Below are positions 14,917 through 22,457 of a stretch of DNA of 22,990 nucleotides, one piece after another. The stretch lies in the NCBI GenBank assembly GCA_964441935.1, contig CAYTXI010000033.1, positions 1-22,990 of the forward strand, read 5' to 3'. This DNA comes from JBBDMC01 sp964441935 (GTDB lineage Bacteria > Pseudomonadota > Alphaproteobacteria > Rhizobiales > Kaistiaceae). The position numbers were made by a program, and so were the translations under genes. Positions within the stretch are counted from its first letter, which is position 1, and each line of letters opens with the position of its first letter. The notes under the pieces are model-generated. The model had not been told where the DNA came from. It did no database searches and saw nothing but the letters and a program-made list of their open reading frames with translations.

Positions 14917-15600
14917 TCACGCGGTCTTGTCGGGATACCGGCAGAGGTCCGCGATCAGGCAGCGCCCGCACTCGGGCCTGCGCGCCTTGCACACGTAGCG
15001 GCCGTGCAGGATCAGCCAGTGATGGGCGTGGCGCTTGTGTTGCTCCGGCACCACCCGCTCCAGAGCCGCTTCAACTGCGGCGGTGTCACGACCCGGTGCG
15101 ATGCCGGTGCGGTTGGCGACCCGAAAGATGTGGGTGTCGACGGCCATGGTCGGCTCGCCGAATGCGGTGTTAAGCACCACGTTGGCGGTTTTGCGCCCGA
15201 CGCCCGGAAGCTTCTCCAGAGCCTCGCGCGAGCGCGGCACGTCGCCGCCATGCTCGACCATAAGCTTCTCCGAGAGCGCAACAATGTTCTTCGCCTTGGT
15301 GCGGTAAAGGCCGATGGTTCGGATCAGGTCTGCGATCGCCGTCTCGCCGAGTACGATCATTTTCTCCGGCGTGTCCGCCTTCGCGAACAGCGCCGGGGTC
15401 GCTTTGTTGACCCCGGCGTCGGTCGCCTGCGCCGAGAGGACCACCGCCACCAGCAGCGTGAACGGACTTCCGTAGTCGAGCTCACCCTTGGGCTCCGGCT
15501 CTGTGGCGGCGAAGCGCCGGAAGACTTCAATTACATCGGCCTTCGGCATCGCTCTCGGTGCCCGCCGCTTCGGCCGCGTTTTGACCGGCGCCCGACGCAT
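14917..15600 (-). CDS. nth: Endonuclease III
   Basis: Nth removes oxidised pyrimidines from DNA and cuts the resulting abasic site. The 227-residue product has the helix-hairpin-helix LEKLPGVGRKTANVVLN (about 122-138, with the catalytic Lys), the catalytic Asp in AVDTHIFRVANR, and an iron-sulphur loop with Cys204, Cys211, Cys214 and Cys220 in the expected C-x6-C-x2-C-x5-C spacing. The basic N-terminus (residues 1-17, many Arg/Lys) is an extension; an internal start at MPKADVIEVF is possible. It is divergent from the DUF2244 gene, with 65 bases between. Confidence 0.97.
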   Translation of the reverse strand: MRRAPVKTRPKRRAPRAMPKADVIEVFRRFAATEPEPKGELDYGSPFTLLVAVVLSAQATDAGVNKATPALFAKADTPEKMIVLGETAIADLIRTIGLYRTKAKNIVALSEKLMVEHGGDVPRSREALEKLPGVGRKTANVVLNTAFGEPTMAVDTHIFRVANRTGIAPGRDTAAVEAALERVVPEQHKRHAHHWLILHGRYVCKARRPECGRCLIADLCRYPDKTA

Positions 15601-15665
15601 CTATTCCCCCGCTTGCGACCCGTTGGCTTCTTGTTTCAGCCAGGACACCTCTATACTGGCCGGCA

Positions 15666-16166
15666 ATGTCCTCCGCCACCGCCGACGCAAGCGAACCGCC
15701 CCTCTTCGCCGCGGTTCTGAGGCCCCACCGCTCGTTGAGCGCACGCGGCTTCGCCGTGCTCATGGTTGCGATCGTCGCCTGCACCTCGGCAATTGGCACG
15801 TCGTTCTGGCTTATGGGCGCCTGGCCGGTGGTCGGCTTTTGCGGCCTCGACGTTCTGCTGGTTCAGATCGCCTTCCGGCTCAACTACCGCGCCGCCCGTG
15901 CGGCGGAGGCGTTTCACCTGACCCGCGACCGCCTGTCGGTCACCAGAACCGCGCCGAACGGCGTCGCCACGGCGACCGTGTTCAATCCTCATTGGGCCCG
16001 CCTCGAAGTCGACCGGCACCCCGAGGCCGGCGTCACCGGCGTTCGCATTGCCTCCCACGGGAACCGGCTCGACGTTGCTCGCTTTCTCGGCCCGCAGGAG
16101 CGCGAGGCTTTCGCCGTCGCCCTCGCCGCGGCGCTCGCACAGGCGCGCGCAGCGCCCGCCATTTGA
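15666..16166 (+). CDS. DUF2244 family membrane protein
   Basis: The 166-residue protein matches DUF2244: a short N-terminal strand LFAAVLRPHRSLS, two hydrophobic helices at about residues 28-46 and 50-66 (MVAIVACTSAIGTSFWLM and WPVVGFCGLDVLLVQIAF), then RLNYRAARAAEAFHLTRDRL and a soluble beta-rich C-terminal domain with FNPHWARLEVDR and GNRLDVARFLGPQEREAFA. Function is unknown; the layout (two helices plus a PH-like domain) is known from alphaproteobacterial envelope proteins. It is divergent from nth and 79 bases upstream of the Ada-like gene. Confidence 0.88.
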   Translation: MSSATADASEPPLFAAVLRPHRSLSARGFAVLMVAIVACTSAIGTSFWLMGAWPVVGFCGLDVLLVQIAFRLNYRAARAAEAFHLTRDRLSVTRTAPNGVATATVFNPHWARLEVDRHPEAGVTGVRIASHGNRLDVARFLGPQEREAFAVALAAALAQARAAPAI

Positions 16167-16245
16167 GCGCAAAGCCGCAAGAATCGGGTGGGCGAACCCG
16201 CGCGGTGCCCCTAGATGTCGGCTATTCTCTGAGGGAACAGCCGAT

Positions 16246-17148
16246 ATGGACCTCGCGACCATGACAGCCTCCCGCACGGCCGTCGCGCATCCCCGCGCGA
16301 CCGAAACCGATCTTTCGGACTACGAGATCATCCGCCGCGCGATCGCGTTCATCTCCCGGCGTTGGCGCGACCAGCCATCTCTGGAACGGATTGCCGCCCA
16401 CGTCGGCATGAAACCGTTGGCGTTGCAGCGCCTGTTCACGCGCTGGGCGGGTCTGTCGCCGAAGGGCTTCCTCCAGGCCGTGACCCTTGACCATGCCCGC
16501 ACCCTGCTCGACCAGTCGGCCTCGGTTCTCGACGCGAGCTACGAGACGGGCCTCTCGGGTCCGGGCCGCCTGCATGATCTCTTCATCGCCCACGAAGCGA
16601 TGACCCCAGGCGCCTACAAGGCGCGGGGTGAAGGGATCGTGATGCGTTGGGGCTTCCATCCCTCGCCGTTCGGCAGCGCCCTGGTGATCCTCACCGACCG
16701 CGGCCTCGCCGGCCTGGCCTTCGCCGATCCTGATGAGGAGGCGGCGACGCTGACCGACATGAAGGCCCGCTGGCCCCGCGCCACCTACATCGAGGATGCC
16801 GCCGCCACCCAGCCGGTTGCCCGGCGGATCTTCGACCGCGCTGCCTGGCGCCCGGACCGCCCTTTGCGGGTCGTCATGATCGGTAGCGACTTCGAGATCC
16901 GAGTGTGGGAGACCCTGCTCAGGCTGCCCCTCGGCAAGGCGGCGACCTATTCTGACATTGCCGCCCACCTCGGCCGGCCCAAGGCCGCCCGCGCCGTCGG
17001 CACTGCCGTCGGCAGGAACCCGCTGTCGTTCGTGGTTCCCTGCCATCGTGTACTCGGCAAGGGCGGCAGCCTCACCGGGTACCATTGGGGCCTCACCCGC
17101 AAGCGGGCAATCCTTGGTTGGGAAGCGGGTGTGGTCGATAGCGGGTAG
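16246..17148 (+). CDS. Ada-like fusion: AraC-type DNA-binding domain and O6-methylguanine-DNA methyltransferase
   Basis: The 300-residue protein joins an AraC-type helix-turn-helix domain (about residues 25-120: SLERIAAHVGMKPLALQRLF and LLDQSASVLDASYETGL) to an MGMT domain (about 130-295). The acceptor cysteine is in FVVPCHRVLG (Cys266, codon 17041-17043). It repairs alkylated guanine by moving the alkyl group irreversibly to this Cys. The N-terminal zinc-binding domain of E. coli Ada, which senses methylphosphotriesters, is absent, so it resembles the shorter two-domain Ada proteins. The ATG at 16246 follows GAGGGA about ten bases upstream; an ATG at 16261 is a possible later start. It converges on gpmA. 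Confidence 0.93.
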   Translation: MDLATMTASRTAVAHPRATETDLSDYEIIRRAIAFISRRWRDQPSLERIAAHVGMKPLALQRLFTRWAGLSPKGFLQAVTLDHARTLLDQSASVLDASYETGLSGPGRLHDLFIAHEAMTPGAYKARGEGIVMRWGFHPSPFGSALVILTDRGLAGLAFADPDEEAATLTDMKARWPRATYIEDAAATQPVARRIFDRAAWRPDRPLRVVMIGSDFEIRVWETLLRLPLGKAATYSDIAAHLGRPKAARAVGTAVGRNPLSFVVPCHRVLGKGGSLTGYHWGLTRKRAILGWEAGVVDSG

Positions 17149-17155
17149 GCTAACG

Positions 17156-17190
17156 GCCGTAGCTATAAGGCCAACGGCAATAGCTACGGC
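17156..17190. terminator. Inverted repeat between convergent Ada-like gene and gpmA
   Basis: GCCGTAGCTAT (17156-17166) and ATAGCTACGGC (17180-17190) are exact reverse complements, giving an 11-pair stem with a 13-base loop. It sits eight bases after the Ada-like stop and 12 bases after the gpmA stop (read on the minus strand), in a 54-base convergent gap. This is the position expected for a bidirectional terminator. Neither side carries a T-run, so a factor-dependent or structural boundary is as likely as an intrinsic terminator. Confidence 0.6.
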
Positions 17191-17202
17191 GGCTCGGAGT
17201 CC

Positions 17203-17823
17203 TCATGCGCCCAGCACCGTCTTTTCGGCGACGCTTGAATCCGCATTGAGCCGGTAGACCACCGGCACCCCGGTGGTCAGCTCCAGCTTCACCACCTGGT
17301 CCGGGGTCAGCCCATCGAGCGCCATGATGAGGGCGCGGAGCGAGTTGCCGTGCGCCGAGATCAGCACTTTGTCGCCGCCGAGCACCCGGGGCTGGATGCG
17401 GTTGATGTAGTAGGGCCACACCCGCGCCCCGGTGTCGCGGAGCGACTCGCCACCGGGCGGTGCCGTCGTATACGAGCGCCGCCAGACGTGGACCTGCTCC
17501 TCGCCCCACTTCTTGCGCGCGTCGTCCTTGTTCATGCCGACGAGGTCGCCGTAGTCGCGCTCGTTGAGCGCCTGGTCCTTGACGGTCTCGAGGCCTTTCT
17601 GGCCGAGCTCGTCGAGCATGATATCGAGGGTATGGTGGGCGCGGATCAGCGCCGAGGTGAAGCACATGCCGAAGGTCAAGTTCTTCGCCTTCAGCTTCCT
17701 GCCCGCCGCGTGCGCCTCCTCGACCCCCTGCTCGCTGAGGTCGACGTCGTGCCAGCCGGTGAACAGGTTCTTGAGATTCCATTCGCTCTGTCCGTGGCGG
17801 ACGAGCACGAGCAGTCGGTCCAT
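17203..17823 (-). CDS. gpmA: 2,3-bisphosphoglycerate-dependent phosphoglycerate mutase
   Basis: GpmA interconverts 3- and 2-phosphoglycerate in glycolysis and gluconeogenesis through a phosphohistidine. The 206-residue product starts MDRLLVLVRHGQSEWN (His10 is phosphorylated), continues with NLFTGWHDVDLSEQGVEEA and ERDYGDLVGMNKDDARKKWGEEQVHVWRRSY, and has the second catalytic His in LISAHGNSLRALIM. It is the short alphaproteobacterial form, about 40 residues shorter than E. coli GpmA. The ATG at 17823 starts four bases after dapB ends, so the two are probably co-transcribed. An open frame up to 17919 overlaps dapB and is not coding. Confidence 0.96.
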   Translation of the reverse strand: MDRLLVLVRHGQSEWNLKNLFTGWHDVDLSEQGVEEAHAAGRKLKAKNLTFGMCFTSALIRAHHTLDIMLDELGQKGLETVKDQALNERDYGDLVGMNKDDARKKWGEEQVHVWRRSYTTAPPGGESLRDTGARVWPYYINRIQPRVLGGDKVLISAHGNSLRALIMALDGLTPDQVVKLELTTGVPVVYRLNADSSVAEKTVLGA

Positions 17824-17827
17824 AACT

Positions 17828-18649
17828 TCATTCCTGGTCGTTCGAGAGCCCCAGCACGTCGGCCATGGAGTAGAGCCCCGGCTTCTGGTCGCGACCCCAC
17901 AGCACCGCCCGGACCGCACCGCGGGCGAACAGGGACCGGTCCCCGGCGTTGTGGCTGAGCGTCACCGTCTCGCCCTCTCCGGCGAAGATGACCGCGTGCT
18001 CGCCGACGACCGAGCCGCCGCGGAGCGTCGCGAAGCCGATGTCGCCGCGCTTGCGCGGGCCCGTGTGGCCGTCGCGGGTCCTCACCGAATGCTGGTCGAG
18101 GTCGATGCCACGGCCCTCGGCGGCGGCGCGGCCGAGGAGGAGGGCGGTTCCCGACGGCGCGTCGACCTTGTGACGGTGGTGCATCTCCAGGACCTCGATG
18201 TCGAAGTCGGGATCGAGCGCCTTCGCCGCCTGGCGCACGAGCACCGCCAAGAGGTTGACGCCGACGCTCATGTTGCCCGATTTGACGACGACCGCGTGAC
18301 GCGCCGCCGCCCTGATCTTGGTCTCGTCAACGTCGGTGAGGCCGGTGGTGCCGATCACGTGAACGATACGCGCCTGCGCCGCGATCTCGGCGAACGCGAG
18401 CGTCGCCGCCGGCGCGGTGAAATCGAGGACACCGTCGGCCTTGGCGAAGACGGGCAGGGGGTCGGCGGCAATAACGACGCCGTTGGCGCCGACCCCGGCG
18501 AGGGTTCCGGCATCGGCGCCGATCTCAGGTGCGTCGGCCCGCTCCACCGCGCCGGCGAGCGCCACGCCCTCGGTCTCGGCGATGACGCGGATCAGCGTCC
18601 GCCCCATGCGTCCAGCGGCACCGACGACGACCAGCTTCATCTCGGCCAT
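17828..18649 (-). CDS. dapB: 4-hydroxy-tetrahydrodipicolinate reductase
   Basis: DapB reduces hydroxy-tetrahydrodipicolinate with NAD(P)H on the lysine and meso-diaminopimelate pathway, feeding peptidoglycan synthesis. The 273-residue product has the N-terminal nucleotide-binding VVVGAAGRMGRTL, VLDFTAPAA, GTTGL, KSGNMSVGVNLL, and the hallmark EMHHRHKVDAPSGTALLLG with catalytic His and Lys. The ATG at 18649 follows AGGAG about ten bases upstream; an ATG at 18640 is an alternative. It starts 58 bases after the DUF1330 gene ends and is followed at once by gpmA. Confidence 0.97.
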   Translation of the reverse strand: MAEMKLVVVGAAGRMGRTLIRVIAETEGVALAGAVERADAPEIGADAGTLAGVGANGVVIAADPLPVFAKADGVLDFTAPAATLAFAEIAAQARIVHVIGTTGLTDVDETKIRAAARHAVVVKSGNMSVGVNLLAVLVRQAAKALDPDFDIEVLEMHHRHKVDAPSGTALLLGRAAAEGRGIDLDQHSVRTRDGHTGPRKRGDIGFATLRGGSVVGEHAVIFAGEGETVTLSHNAGDRSLFARGAVRAVLWGRDQKPGLYSMADVLGLSNDQE

Positions 18650-18707
18650 GACACAAGGTCTCCTGTCGCCGCTCTATAGCAAGCCGCTCATCGGCAGGCG
18701 ACCGGCG

Positions 18708-19010
18708 TCATGGCTGTGGGCCGTCGTATCCTTCGACGATGATCAGGTCGAATTCCGCGCCGCCCGCGCGTTTGGCTTTGGCCCGCTGGTATTCGGGCGA
18801 GTGGTAGCAGTCGACCGCGGCTTGGTAGCTCGGGAACTCAACGACGAGGTTGCGCGACCGCGATCGGCCCTCCGGCGCCTCGAACGTTCCCCCCCGGACC
18901 AGGAACCTACCGCCGTGTTTGCCCAGTGCCTCGGCGTTGTCCGCCTTGTATGCGTCGTACCTGGCGTGATCGCTGACGTCGATGCGCACGACCCAGTAGC
19001 CTTTGGCCAT
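18708..19010 (-). CDS. DUF1330 family protein
   Basis: The 100-residue protein matches DUF1330, a small ferredoxin-like (dimeric alpha/beta barrel) fold: MAKGYWVVRIDVSDHARYDAY, GGRFLVRGGTFEAPEG, LVVEFPSYQAAVDCYHSPEYQ, and FDLIIVEGYDGPQ. These dabb-like domains bind small ligands or act as minor enzymes; the function here is unknown. The ATG at 19010 forms a TGATG overlap with the pyrF stop and gives the usual MAKGYW start; an ATG directly upstream (19013) is possible. It is co-translated with pyrF. Confidence 0.92.
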   Translation of the reverse strand: MAKGYWVVRIDVSDHARYDAYKADNAEALGKHGGRFLVRGGTFEAPEGRSRSRNLVVEFPSYQAAVDCYHSPEYQRAKAKRAGGAEFDLIIVEGYDGPQP

Positions 19011-19732
19011 CATCCCTCCGCGGCCACCATCGTCGCGCGGGCGATCTCGGCGGCGACTGCGCGCGCGGCGTCGAGCGGGTCGTGGGCAGTTGTGATCGGC
19101 CTGCCAACCACCAGGTAGTCCGCCCCGGCCCGGATCGCCGCCTCCGGGGTCGCGGCGCGTTTTTGGTCGCCCGCATCGGTGCCCGCCGGTCGCACGCCGG
19201 GTGTGACGATGACCATGTCCGGGCCGACGGCCCGCCGCACCGCCTCCGCTTCCGCGGGAGACACCACCACCCCGTCCATGCCGGCGGCGTATGCGTCGAT
19301 CGCGCGTTGCACGACCAGATCGCCGACGAACCAGTTGTAACCGGCATCCTTGAGGTCGGTGTCGCTCATCGAGGTCAGCACTGTGACGCCCAGGAGGCCG
19401 AACGGCGCCTCGCCGCGGGCCGCGACCGCGGCCCGCATAGCCTTGGGGTAGGCATGCACCGTGACGAAGGTCATGCCCATGGGCGCGATGCTCTTGACCG
19501 CCCCGGAAACGGTGTGGTCGATGTCGAGGAGCTTGACGTCGAGAAACACCTTCTTGCCGGTTGCGGCCAGCCGGCTAGCGAAAGCGAGGCCGCCATCGGC
19601 GTAGGCGAGCTGCAGCCCGACCTTGTAGAACGACACCGCTTCGCCGAGGCGATCGACAGTCGCTTCGGCCTCAGCCGCGCTGGCGAAATCGAGGGCCACG
19701 ATCAGCCGGTCGCGGGCAGGGATGACGGACAT
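19010..19732 (-). CDS. pyrF: Orotidine 5'-phosphate decarboxylase
   Basis: PyrF decarboxylates OMP to UMP, the last step of pyrimidine synthesis. The 240-residue barrel has LIVALDFAS at the N-terminus, the catalytic Lys-Asp network in KVFLDVKLLDIDHTV near residue 60, and a C-terminal phosphate loop with GADYLVVGRPI. The ATG at 19732 (MSVIPARDRL) is preferred over an upstream in-frame codon at 19768, whose extra residues are not family-like. It lies downstream of a decayed transporter remnant and overlaps DUF1330. Other pyrimidine genes are not in the window. Confidence 0.96.
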   Translation of the reverse strand: MSVIPARDRLIVALDFASAAEAEATVDRLGEAVSFYKVGLQLAYADGGLAFASRLAATGKKVFLDVKLLDIDHTVSGAVKSIAPMGMTFVTVHAYPKAMRAAVAARGEAPFGLLGVTVLTSMSDTDLKDAGYNWFVGDLVVQRAIDAYAAGMDGVVVSPAEAEAVRRAVGPDMVIVTPGVRPAGTDAGDQKRAATPEAAIRAGADYLVVGRPITTAHDPLDAARAVAAEIARATMVAAEG

Positions 19733-19803
19733 GTTTGTCCGTATCGTGAATACCGGGCCGGCGGTCAAGCCTGAGGTTGCGGATCGCCACCATGCTCATC
19801 AGG

Positions 19804-20022
19804 TCAGGCGAGCCGAAGTGCCGCCGCTCCGGCCGCGATTCGTGCCGCTGCCGCCAGCCGCGAGGCGCCGCAAGGAACGGCACCATCAGGATCGAGACGA
19901 GTGCGCCTCCAACGAAAACGAGGGTCGTGCCGGTCCCTTGTCGGCGCGGCCTTGATAATTGCGTTCCACGCAGCGTGCAGCGCGGCGGCAAGGAGCACGA
20001 CGGCAAATACGGCCGCGCTCAC
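19804..20022 (-). pseudogene. Remnant of an EamA/DMT-type permease gene, frameshifted and truncated
   Basis: A GTG at 20022, directly after the FMN reductase stop, opens a frame that begins like an EamA transporter: AAVFAVVLLAAALHAAWNAIIKA, a first membrane helix with the typical HAAWN. After about 25 residues this frame turns into basic, non-membrane sequence. In the frame shifted by one base the next expected helix appears: TTLVFVGGALVSILMVPFLAAP (about 19863-19932). Beyond about 19855 neither frame looks like a transporter, and the rest of a roughly 280-residue protein is missing; pyrF begins at 19732. I infer one frameshift plus a large deletion. A real small peptide of 72 residues from the GTG cannot be fully ruled out. 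Confidence 0.65.
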
Positions 20023-20598
20023 CTAGTCCCCCAACCGACCGGCGAAATCGACCAGGCTCTTGGCCACCGCCTTCAGCAGTTTCGCCGGCGCTTCGTCGAT
20101 GAACTCACCCGCTTCGTTGAAGGCGTTTTGCGCCATCGACACCTCGATACGCTCGGCGATCACCATGCCGCGCACCGCCGTCGCCAGCACCTTCCTGAGG
20201 TCGATCAGCGCCCGCGCCCCGCCAATGCGGCCGTCCGACGTGCCACCGATGGCGTAGACCTTGTGGCGGTAGGGCACGGTGCCGGAGTGCCTGACGCGGC
20301 TCACCCAATCGATGGCGTTCTTGAGGAGCGGCGGCAGCGAGTGGTTGTATTCCGGCGTCGCGATAAACACGCCATCGTGCGCCGCGATCAGCTTGGCAAG
20401 CTTCATCGCGTTTTCGGGTACGCCGCGGTCCTCCTCGTGATCGCCGTCGTAGATCGGCAGCGGGTAGTCGGCGAGCGAGATATGAGTTACCTCGGCCTCG
20501 GCGAGCGCCAGCTCCTTGGCGGCAAGCGCCGCGAGTTTGGCCGAGAGTGCACCGGTGCGGGTGGAGCCGGCGAAGACGAGGATCCTGGGTGCGGCCAT
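20023..20598 (-). CDS. NAD(P)H-dependent FMN reductase family protein
   Basis: The 191-residue flavodoxin-like protein has the FMN phosphate-binding ILVFAGSTRTGALSAKLA (about 6-22) and the hallmark TPEYNHSLPPLLKNAIDWVSR (split here as positions 80-100), plus KVYAIGGTSDGRIGG near 120. Members reduce flavins, quinones, chromate or azo dyes with NAD(P)H; the physiological substrate cannot be told from sequence. The ATG at 20598 starts 16 bases after the methyltransferase gene ends, so it is probably in the dnaJ-side transcript. Its stop abuts the start of the permease remnant. Confidence 0.92.
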   Translation of the reverse strand: MAAPRILVFAGSTRTGALSAKLAALAAKELALAEAEVTHISLADYPLPIYDGDHEEDRGVPENAMKLAKLIAAHDGVFIATPEYNHSLPPLLKNAIDWVSRVRHSGTVPYRHKVYAIGGTSDGRIGGARALIDLRKVLATAVRGMVIAERIEVSMAQNAFNEAGEFIDEAPAKLLKAVAKSLVDFAGRLGD

Positions 20599-20614
20599 CG
20601 CTTTCCCTGCTTCT

Positions 20615-21178
20615 TCAGGATTGGACGCGCCGGTAGAGCCATACCTGCGCCGGCGGCAGATTGGCTATGACGAAAGCCGTGCGCTTCACGGAGAAACGGC
20701 CCGGCACGGCCTTTACTGGCGGCCCGAAGCCGTAGGAAAACTGGACAAGACCTCCGTCCGGCAATAGCCGGCCGAGGGCGTCTTCAATGAAGGCGAAGCG
20801 GACCTCCACCGGCCGGTTTAAGAGCGGCAGGCTAGAGACGACCGCCGCGTACGGACCGTTGAGGCCGGGGGGAAGCGTCATGGCGAGGTCGTAGGCGTCG
20901 CCCTCGACCACATTAATGCCGGCGAAGCGTTTGGTTAGGAGCGCACAGAACTCAGCGTTGAACTCGACTGCGACGATCCGCTCCGGGGCGATCCCGCGGG
21001 CAATCAGTGCCTTTGTCACTGGCCCCGTGCCGGGGCCGAGCTCCAGCACCGGCCAAGCGCCGTCCGCGGCGACCTCCTTCGCCATCGTCTCGGCGAGCGC
21101 CTTGCCCGAAGGGCTGACCGCGCCGGTGAGAGCGGGCTTGGTCAGCCAGTTTCGGAAGAAGCGGAGCTCGTCAGCCAT
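20615..21178 (-). CDS. SAM-dependent methyltransferase, PmtA-like
   Basis: The 187-residue class I methyltransferase has LRFFRNWLTKPALTGAVSPSG at the N-terminus, the SAM-binding VLELGPGTGPVTKALIARG (about 43-61), AVEFNAEFCALL (acidic residue for the ribose), EGDAYDL, and VVSSLPLLNRP. This N-terminus and the SSLP motif resemble rhizobial and Rhodobacter PmtA, which methylates phosphatidylethanolamine to phosphatidylcholine at the membrane. An rRNA-dimethylase-like relative is the alternative. It lies 18 bases downstream of dnaJ and is probably co-transcribed with it. The phospholipid role is inferred, not shown. Confidence 0.8.
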   Translation of the reverse strand: MADELRFFRNWLTKPALTGAVSPSGKALAETMAKEVAADGAWPVLELGPGTGPVTKALIARGIAPERIVAVEFNAEFCALLTKRFAGINVVEGDAYDLAMTLPPGLNGPYAAVVSSLPLLNRPVEVRFAFIEDALGRLLPDGGLVQFSYGFGPPVKAVPGRFSVKRTAFVIANLPPAQVWLYRRVQS

Positions 21179-21196
21179 CGGCGCGGTGACGACGGG

Positions 21197-22336
21197 TCAC
21201 CCGCCCAAGCCTTCGAGGAAGTCGCGGACGCGCGAGAAGAAGCCGGTCGATTCAGGATTGTTGTCGGCGGACGAGGCCTGCTCGAACGCCTCCAGGAACT
21301 CGCGCTGCCGCCTTGTCAGGTTCCGCGGCGTCTCCACCGCGACCTGGATGTACATGTCGCCGATCTTGGTGGTTCGGAGCACCGGCATGCCCTTGCCCTT
21401 GAGGCGGAACTGCTTGCCGGTCTGCGTGCCCTCGGGAATCCGGACTCGCGTTTTGCCGCCGTCGATGGTCGGGACCTGAAACTCGCCGCCGAGCGCCGCT
21501 GTCGTCATCGACACCGGCACGCGGCAGAAGATGTCTGCACCGTCGCGCTGGAAGAACTCGTGTGGCCGGATCGACAGGAAGATATAGAGATCGCCCGCCG
21601 GCCCGCCGCGCAAGCCGGCTTCGCCCTCGCCGGCGAGGCGGATGCGGGTGCCGTCCTCGATGCCGGCGGGGATGTTGACCGACAGCTTGCGGTTTTCGGT
21701 CACTCGGCCCGCGCCGCGGCATTCCACGCACGGGTCGGAGATCACCGATCCGCGCCCCTGACAGGTCGGGCACGTCCGCTCGATGGAGAAAAACCCCTGT
21801 GCGGTGCGCACGCGGCCGTGACCGTCGCAGGTGGCGCACGTCCTCGGGCTCGACCCTGGCTTGGCACCGCTGCCCGAGCAGGTCTGGCAGGTGACCTTGC
21901 TCGGCACCTCAACCTCCGCCGTCTTGCCGGCGTAGGCCTCCTCCAGCGAGATTTCCATGTTGTAGCGAAGGTCGGCGCCGCGTTCGCGGCCGGAGCGGCC
22001 GCCGCGGGCGCGCGTCCCGCCCATCATGTCGCCGAAGATATTGTCGAAGATATCGGACATCGAGGTGGCGAAGTCGCCGTGGAAGCCACCCATGCCGCCC
22101 GCGCCCCCGTTCTCGAAGGCGGCGTGGCCGAAGCGGTCGTAGGCCGCGCGCTTCTGCGGGTCCCTCAGGCACTCGTAAGCGGCGTTGACTTCCTTGAACC
22201 TGATCTCCGCCGCGTGGTCGCCAGGGTTGCGGTCGGGGTGGTGCTGCATGGCGAGCTTGCGGAAGGCGACTTTAAGCGCTTTTTCGTCCGCGTCGCGCGA
22301 CACGCCGAGCACGTCGTAGAAATCAGCCTTGGCCAT
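21197..22336 (-). CDS. dnaJ: Molecular chaperone DnaJ (type I Hsp40)
   Basis: DnaJ delivers substrates to DnaK and stimulates its ATPase. The 379-residue product is complete: J domain with HPD at residues 33-35, a Gly/Phe-rich linker (GGAGGMGGFHGDF region), a zinc-binding domain with four CxxCxGxG repeats (CQTCSGSG, CATCDGHG, CPTCQGRG, CVECRGAG), and a C-terminal substrate-binding region with VNIPAGIEDGTRIRLAGEGEAG. The ATG at 22336 is preceded by GGGGA about six bases upstream. It follows dnaK after 121 bases that include a strong inverted repeat. It should be heat-inducible with dnaK. Confidence 0.98.
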   Translation of the reverse strand: MAKADFYDVLGVSRDADEKALKVAFRKLAMQHHPDRNPGDHAAEIRFKEVNAAYECLRDPQKRAAYDRFGHAAFENGGAGGMGGFHGDFATSMSDIFDNIFGDMMGGTRARGGRSGRERGADLRYNMEISLEEAYAGKTAEVEVPSKVTCQTCSGSGAKPGSSPRTCATCDGHGRVRTAQGFFSIERTCPTCQGRGSVISDPCVECRGAGRVTENRKLSVNIPAGIEDGTRIRLAGEGEAGLRGGPAGDLYIFLSIRPHEFFQRDGADIFCRVPVSMTTAALGGEFQVPTIDGGKTRVRIPEGTQTGKQFRLKGKGMPVLRTTKIGDMYIQVAVETPRNLTRRQREFLEAFEQASSADNNPESTGFFSRVRDFLEGLGG

Positions 22337-22410
22337 TCACAATCCCCGCCGCCGCACCCGACATTTCCCCCCGCATCGGTCAGCGGCAACCCGAATCAAT
22401 ATTGTCTCAC

Positions 22411-22441
22411 GTCCGGCCGGTTTTTTGCGTCCGGCCCGGAC
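22411..22441 (-). repeat. Hairpin in the dnaK-dnaJ intergenic region
   Basis: Arms GTCCGGCCGG (22411-22420) and CCGGCCCGGAC (22431-22441) pair over ten bases with one bulged C and enclose a ten-base loop with six T (A in the mRNA). It begins about 16 bases after the dnaK stop, read in the direction of transcription. The loop, not the 3' flank, carries the homopolymer, so it is not a standard intrinsic terminator. It could stabilise or bound the dnaK message or partly reduce transcription into dnaJ. Confidence 0.6.
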
Positions 22442-22457
22442 GGGAACCGCACCAAAT

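Noticed and set aside
14869..15720. Plus-strand open frame of 283 codons opposite nth
   Set aside because: It covers the antisense of a complete nth gene and has no domain-like sequence.
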